A stretch of 64,000 nt of DNA from Leucaena leucocephala (taxonomy: Eukaryota; Streptophyta; Magnoliopsida; Fabales; Fabaceae): the NCBI GenBank assembly GCA_037074615.1, contig CM073545.1:17874001-17938000 (forward strand), given 5' to 3'. Both the position numbers and the translations under genes were made by a program. The notes beneath the pieces were generated by a model. The model ran no database searches. It was not told the origin of the DNA and saw only the letters and a program-made list of their open reading frames with translations. Below, piece after piece: positions 59,522-64,000 of the stretch (position 1 is the stretch's first letter; each line of letters opens with the position of its first letter).

Positions 59522-61710
59522 TTACTGCTGGGCGCACTGTACTCTCTGAGCACCACCATGCATATCCTCATCCTCATCATATGCTTCCTGCTGAGCTTGT
59601 TGCCTCCTCCTCATCTCCTCCTCCATGTTCACATCATGAAGTGTCGTCTCCTCGCACTCATCCAGCTCCATGTCTGTCAACTGTGATGAAGGCCGGGGAG
59701 GCAGTACAGCCTCCAAAGCCTTAACTTGGTCGGGATTAAGAGAATCGGGGAATTCAACCGTGAAGTGAATATACAGCTTTCCTCTCATGAATGGCCTCTG
59801 GTACATTGGCATTCCCTCGTCATTGATAGCCTTGTACGCATCTGCAATACCAAAAATAGGTCATTTCAGTCTCTAGGCATAATTAGCAGTGGCAAGCCAA
59901 TGCGAATCATACACATACCCGGCTTGACAACTTCACCAGGGTTGGATTTAATAAGGAGTTGCCTTCCATCCATGTGAGTGAGCACAAATTGGAAGCCACA
60001 TAAAGCCTCGGTGAGGGATAGAGTATGCTCTACGAAGAGGTCTTCACCCTTTCTTTTGAACTTGGGATGCTCCTTCTGCTGCAGGACAAAGACTATATCC
60101 CCAGTAATTGTATCTGGCTGCAAACCCAATAAAACAATAAAGCAAAGACATTAGCTTTACTCGTATCCTCCATTTAACTGTATGTAAGAAACAAAAGTAT
60201 TCAGCTTACCGCTTCATCTGCTTCACCAGGGAATGTAATCTTCTGTCCATTCTGCATTCCCTTCTCCACAATAACTTCAAGGACTTTCTTCTCTTGGACA
60301 ACCTTCTCTCCCTTGCATTGTGGGCAACGATCTCTATCATTTATAGTTTCTCCAGTACCCTTGCATTCATTGCAAGGATGCTGCATTTGCTGAATCATAG
60401 AGGGACCGAGGTGCCTAATAGAAACCTTCATACCAGTTCCTTGACAACCAGCACACTTCATGGAAGCCCCTGATTTTGACCCCTTACTGCAGTGAATTAT
60501 CAACAATTAACAATTACGTAAGATATTATATCGTAAAGCAGGGCGACAAGCATGCCAACATTTAAACCAAAAGCAAGCCACGACACCCACCCACTGCACT
60601 TTGAACATATCACATTTCGCGAAAGGGAGAGCTTCTTAGATGTCCCAAGGTATAGGTCCTCCAGAGATACCTTCAGTGGGTGAACCACATCTTCACCCCG
60701 TCTCTGCCTCCGGCCTCTACTGCTACCACCTATTCACGCACATGTCACAAGTCGGTTCAAATATTCCCCTTCGGAGACAAAATATAGAATCATAAGCACG
60801 CCTCTGTCAAAAGAAAGCCTTTTTACAAAACCGTACCTCCAAAAGGACTGCCGCCAAAGAAAGAGGAGAAGATGTCAAATGGGTCGTGGCCACCGCCTCC
60901 ACCGCCCATTCCTTCCTTAAGAGCATCTTCCCCATATTGATCATATATCTCACGTTTTTCAGGATCGCTCAGCACTTCATAGGCTTGGGCCAACTCTTTA
61001 AACTACAAGAAAAATAAACATATCAGGTTTCAATTCATCAGCTTATACAAAATGACAACAATATCACGCTGATAATAACGAGATAAACAAATCAAAATGG
61101 GTATTCCATCATAACAACGACTTAGAGTGCATAAATAGGATATAAATGCAACCAAAATGGATCGTAAACCATTTATTAAATTGAACTCCATTCCCAGAGC
61201 TAACTTCAGAACTGCAAGGTTTTTCTGCAGGTTATATAAACAAGAGAACTCAACCAATCAAAATCAATCCATACAATCTCTATTTCATCCCCCCGCTAAT
61301 CTTATTAGACTTCAATCAACTGTACAATTTACATATACCTGAGAACCCTGCTTAAAAAGACATTAGAAAAGCTTAAATTCTACTAAAAAAACATAATTGT
61401 AAACAACCCGCTGATATAATATCCCACAACAGAGCCATCCAGTTGAAGAGATGAAATATAAATCCAACTGAAATTAAAAGAGAAATATTATAACTGCAAT
61501 AACCCATATCTAGATTGTAAGAACATCCCCAAAATCGGCTTGAGGAATATAATAGTTTACCTTCTCCGGGTCACCGCCCTTGTCGGGATGATTCTTTATA
61601 GCTGCCTTCTTGTAAGCCTTCTTCAGATCATCCTGGGAAGCGTTCTTCGAAACTCCCAGGATTTCATAGTACCTCGTGTTGTCGCTTTTCTTCGGTGCTC
61701 TCGCAAACAT
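59522..61710 (-). CDS. J2: Type-A DnaJ/HSP40 co-chaperone, farnesylatable (ANJ1, AtJ2/J3 type)
   Basis: Cytosolic or membrane-bound co-chaperone that stimulates Hsp70 ATPase. Coding exons are 61710-61561, 61002-60837, 60729-60591, 60486-60210, 60117-59919 and 59841-59522, giving 416 residues, close to the 418-420 usual for the family. The J domain (1-70) carries the HPD motif at 41-43. A Gly/Phe region (GMGGGGGGHDPFDIFSSFFG) follows. Four CxxCxGxG zinc motifs (CSKCSGKG, CAGCQGTG, CNECKGTG, CPQCKGEK) come next, then the client-binding beta domains (FVLQQKEHPKF, FHFT-like KLYIHFTVEFP). An acidic/Gln tail ends in the CaaX box CAQQ, so the protein should be farnesylated, as shown for ANJ1 and AtJ3. 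All exon phases fit. J2 versus J3 is decided only by neighbourhood (J2 lies near RFC1 and UBP8 in Arabidopsis). Confidence 0.96.
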
Positions 61711-61900
61711 CCTTGCTTCTACCTTTCTACTCGCCGATTACAGAAACAGGTTAAACCAATTGATCGAAGAAAGTCCTGGGATGGAACCTATGTAATACCC
61801 GTGCAGTAAGGCCCAAGCGAAGTAGACTCTAGATCTGATGCCGCAGGCTAGAGAACTCGTCTGCAAAACAAGCACAAGGGCGAAGTAATTCCCAGCCTCG

Positions 61901-61910
61901 CATATATATG
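61901..61910 (-). promoter_or_regulatory. TATA box of the DnaJ gene
   Basis: On the minus strand catatatatg lies about 190 bases before the ATG (61710). This gives a 5' UTR of about 160 bases. A second candidate, cttataaaat, is at 62001-62010. Confidence 0.45.
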
Positions 61911-62079
61911 GAACAAGAAGATTAATTTTACTTAAAAATAGGGTTTAATAAACGGCTCAGATTGCCTTGTGAATTTAGTGGGACCGAAGAAGGGTCTAGA
62001 ATTTTATAAGCCTCCTACCAAGCTTGCCTTCAAGAAATATACACCGTTGGATGATGACGTTCGGCGATCAACGATTTTG

Positions 62080-62092
62080 TTCTAGATGCTTC
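62080..62092. promoter_or_regulatory. Imperfect heat-shock element upstream of the DnaJ gene
   Basis: TTCTAGATGCTTC reads as TTC-nn-GAt-nn-TTC, eight of nine consensus positions of a three-unit heat-shock element. It is 370-380 bases upstream of the DnaJ ATG and about 180 bases upstream of the nearer TATA box. Plant J2/J3 genes are heat-inducible, so the site is plausible but untested. Confidence 0.4.
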
Positions 62093-64000
62093 TCGGCAAG
62101 CTCTAAGAAAAGACCATGAGCGTTCCCCCTCGTGTTCGTGATTAAATTTTCTTTTTCATTTTAAGCCATCCAGAGTTGACCCACTTAACTGTCATAGACC
62201 CCAAAAACAAAATCAATTCTTACGACCCATTGTTATAACTGACAAAAATAAACAATCAATTTTGCCAAACAATAAATAACTTTGATTGATAAAAACCAAA
62301 ATTAAATTTTACTTTTCGTCTCTTAATTTTATTTTTTAAGAAGGTGAATAACTTATATTTATTTGGACCAAGTTAGGATACCATATATTACCTCTCAAAC
62401 TTTGATTAGGAAGGTTAACACATACAATAATTATGCAGAAAGCCTTGACTTTAGTTTTTTTTTCATATATATATATATATATATGTATTATATATAATAC
62501 AATTTAGCATACACACATACACAAACATATTAACACCGAATTTAAACCTAAAATATAATCTAAGTAAGATATGTGGCGTTGCTATTTGGATAATTTGTTA
62601 CTGAAAAGCCTTAACTTTAGTTTGATGGAGAACCTTTTAATGCAAGGCTAAAATATTTACTTGTTGACATATTTTTAACGTTTGGGAATATTAATTTAAT
62701 AAAAAATTTAAGATATCTATAATTTTATTTTATGTAAATTTTTTTAGGATAAAATTGGACACTAATCTTAAATAAAGTATGTGTTTAGAAAGTAATAAAA
62801 TTAAAATTTTAAAAAAAATGTTAACTCAAATTTTAGTTTAAAAAAATTTAAAAAAAATAATCATATTTATCTAAAAATACTTTTAGACTAAATAGTAGTT
62901 TAAAACTAAAATTTTAGATGAGTTAAAGAGACTAGTTTTTATAATAGTAAAATAATTTATAGATTACTCAATTACTATTTTACTCTTACTATTTTTATAT
63001 CTTCTATCTTCTCTCATCTTTTATCTCCACCCCCTCTCCTCTCCCATTTTTTTTCTCTACCTTCTTTTCTCTTTTCTCTACCCTCTCTCATATTTCTTTT
63101 ATAACCTCTCTCATTTCTCTTCTATCATATTTTTAATAAAATTATATAGTTATTATGGTAATAATTATTTAAATATTAATTTATTCAAAACTATTTTTTT
63201 CTATAATTTTTTTTAGATTTTTTTTTAAACTGTTAATTTTTTTATAATTTTTTTAAACTATTATCAAAATAGATCCAGAATATATTAAAAAAATTATCAT
63301 AAGATCTCAAATATGATGATTGAATAATATTTAATAATTAATTTTGTTATAAATAACAAATTGTTACATGCTACTCACACTTTTTTATGATTGCATGTTT
63401 TAGACAGGATAAATGATTATCATCGGATCCAATTTTGTTCCGACTCTGTCCCGAAATCTAACCAATCAATTCCCTTTTTTGCAGACGTATGAACCTAAAC
63501 TATAGGACCAGAATCTCTCGACTACATGCTTCGTTGCCTTTTTAAAAGGAGTGGAAAAAAGCACCGTGGCGTTAAAACTAGTTTCTGACATCTAACTTCG
63601 CAGAAAAATTAGATTGGATTTTGTAAGTCCCCTGGGGAGGAACAAACAACAATTCCAACTCATGGTACTCCATATGAAACTCAAGGCCAGCAATTTTATT
63701 TGTGTTTGTAACTAGCATGCCTTGATTTAAATTTTTATATTATATTGTAAATAATAATATCAAAATAGTATATAATTTAACACATATAACAAGTGCTATT
63801 AATGATAAATGGATATATACAATTAATTAACAAGCCGTACGACGCATGGAACTCACCTCACTCCCATGAGAAAGAGAAATGATAATTAATTCTTCAAAGT
63901 AGATTATTGATGGATTAGTTGATTGATGGATTTCTTTATGGAAAGGTTTGACTATTATAATTTTAAAAATAAGCCAAAGTTGTGAGCTCCTTTCTCATTT

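Larger units (their letters stand above)
61711..64000. other. Upstream region of the DnaJ gene to the right edge
   Basis: The first 200-400 bases are 5' UTR and promoter. Beyond that is AT-rich sequence with (AT)n at 62466-62484, an imperfect inverted repeat around 62820-62930 (aactcaaattttagttt and aaactaaaattttagatgagtt), and a pyrimidine tract at about 63000-63120. No gene is supported. Confidence 0.5.

Noticed and set aside
1..64000. tRNA, rRNA, CRISPR arrays, operons or phage genes
   Set aside because: No cloverleaf with both pol III boxes outside SINE-like elements, no rRNA cores and no regularly spaced repeats were seen. The DNA is eukaryotic.

Overview
The window looks like nuclear DNA of a eudicot plant. 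It is AT-rich, its genes are split by GT-AG introns, and it carries plant-only families (a YABBY transcription factor, a fasciclin-like arabinogalactan protein). Its repeats are plant-type: pol III SINEs, a 5'-truncated RTE-clade LINE, hairpin MITEs, and AT/GA/CA microsatellites. The species cannot be fixed from the sequence alone. No bacterial, phage or CRISPR features are present.

Layout. 127-273 is the last exon of an unidentified gene whose product ends in a hydrophobic tail. 2708-3148 (+) is a single-exon small membrane-type protein of unknown function. 6089-8739 (+) is a group-B fasciclin-like arabinogalactan protein (FLA16/17/18 type) with a 24-codon last exon. 10439-17645 (-) is RFC1, the large subunit of the PCNA clamp loader, in 22 coding exons. 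20104-22954 (-) is a strictosidine-synthase-like protein. 27980-34392 (+) is a YABBY2-type regulator with two roughly 2-kb introns. 39294-47290 (-) is a UBP8-type ubiquitin-specific protease in 13 exons. 49364-52426 (-) is a coiled-coil protein of unknown function with an upstream 5' exon. 54855-57252 (-) is a secreted ML-domain (MD-2/NPC2-like) protein. 58232-59234 (+) is the 3' end of an RTE retrotransposon. 59522-61710 (-) is a farnesylatable type-A DnaJ (J2/J3, ANJ1 type). Almost every exon junction was resolved by hand from GT-AG sites, phase and family conservation; summed CDS lengths divide by three and match usual family lengths.

The genes do not form a pathway; they are housekeeping and developmental neighbours. 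Their order is informative. As far as I recall Arabidopsis, RFC1, an SSL gene, UBP8 and J2 sit together near At5g22010-At5g22060, YAB2 and SSL3 are neighbours near At1g08465-At1g08470, and the small membrane protein, FLA17 and an ML gene lie near At5g06380-At5g06480. Here all of them are in one 60-kb stretch, as expected for a less-fractionated copy of the ancestral segment.

Intergenic and intronic DNA holds the mobile elements: a full-length SINE with a perfect 14-bp target-site duplication (48121-48298), two Au-like SINE remnants inside introns, a 557-bp inverted-repeat element (18762-19318), a smaller hairpin MITE in the FLA intron, a 26-bp minisatellite in the ML gene, and several long dinucleotide arrays. 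I found nothing that amounts to a new multi-gene biological system. The points most worth a second look are the merged gene order, the in-frame upstream ORF one stop codon away from the coiled-coil protein, the RTE copy, and the SINE and hairpin insertions.
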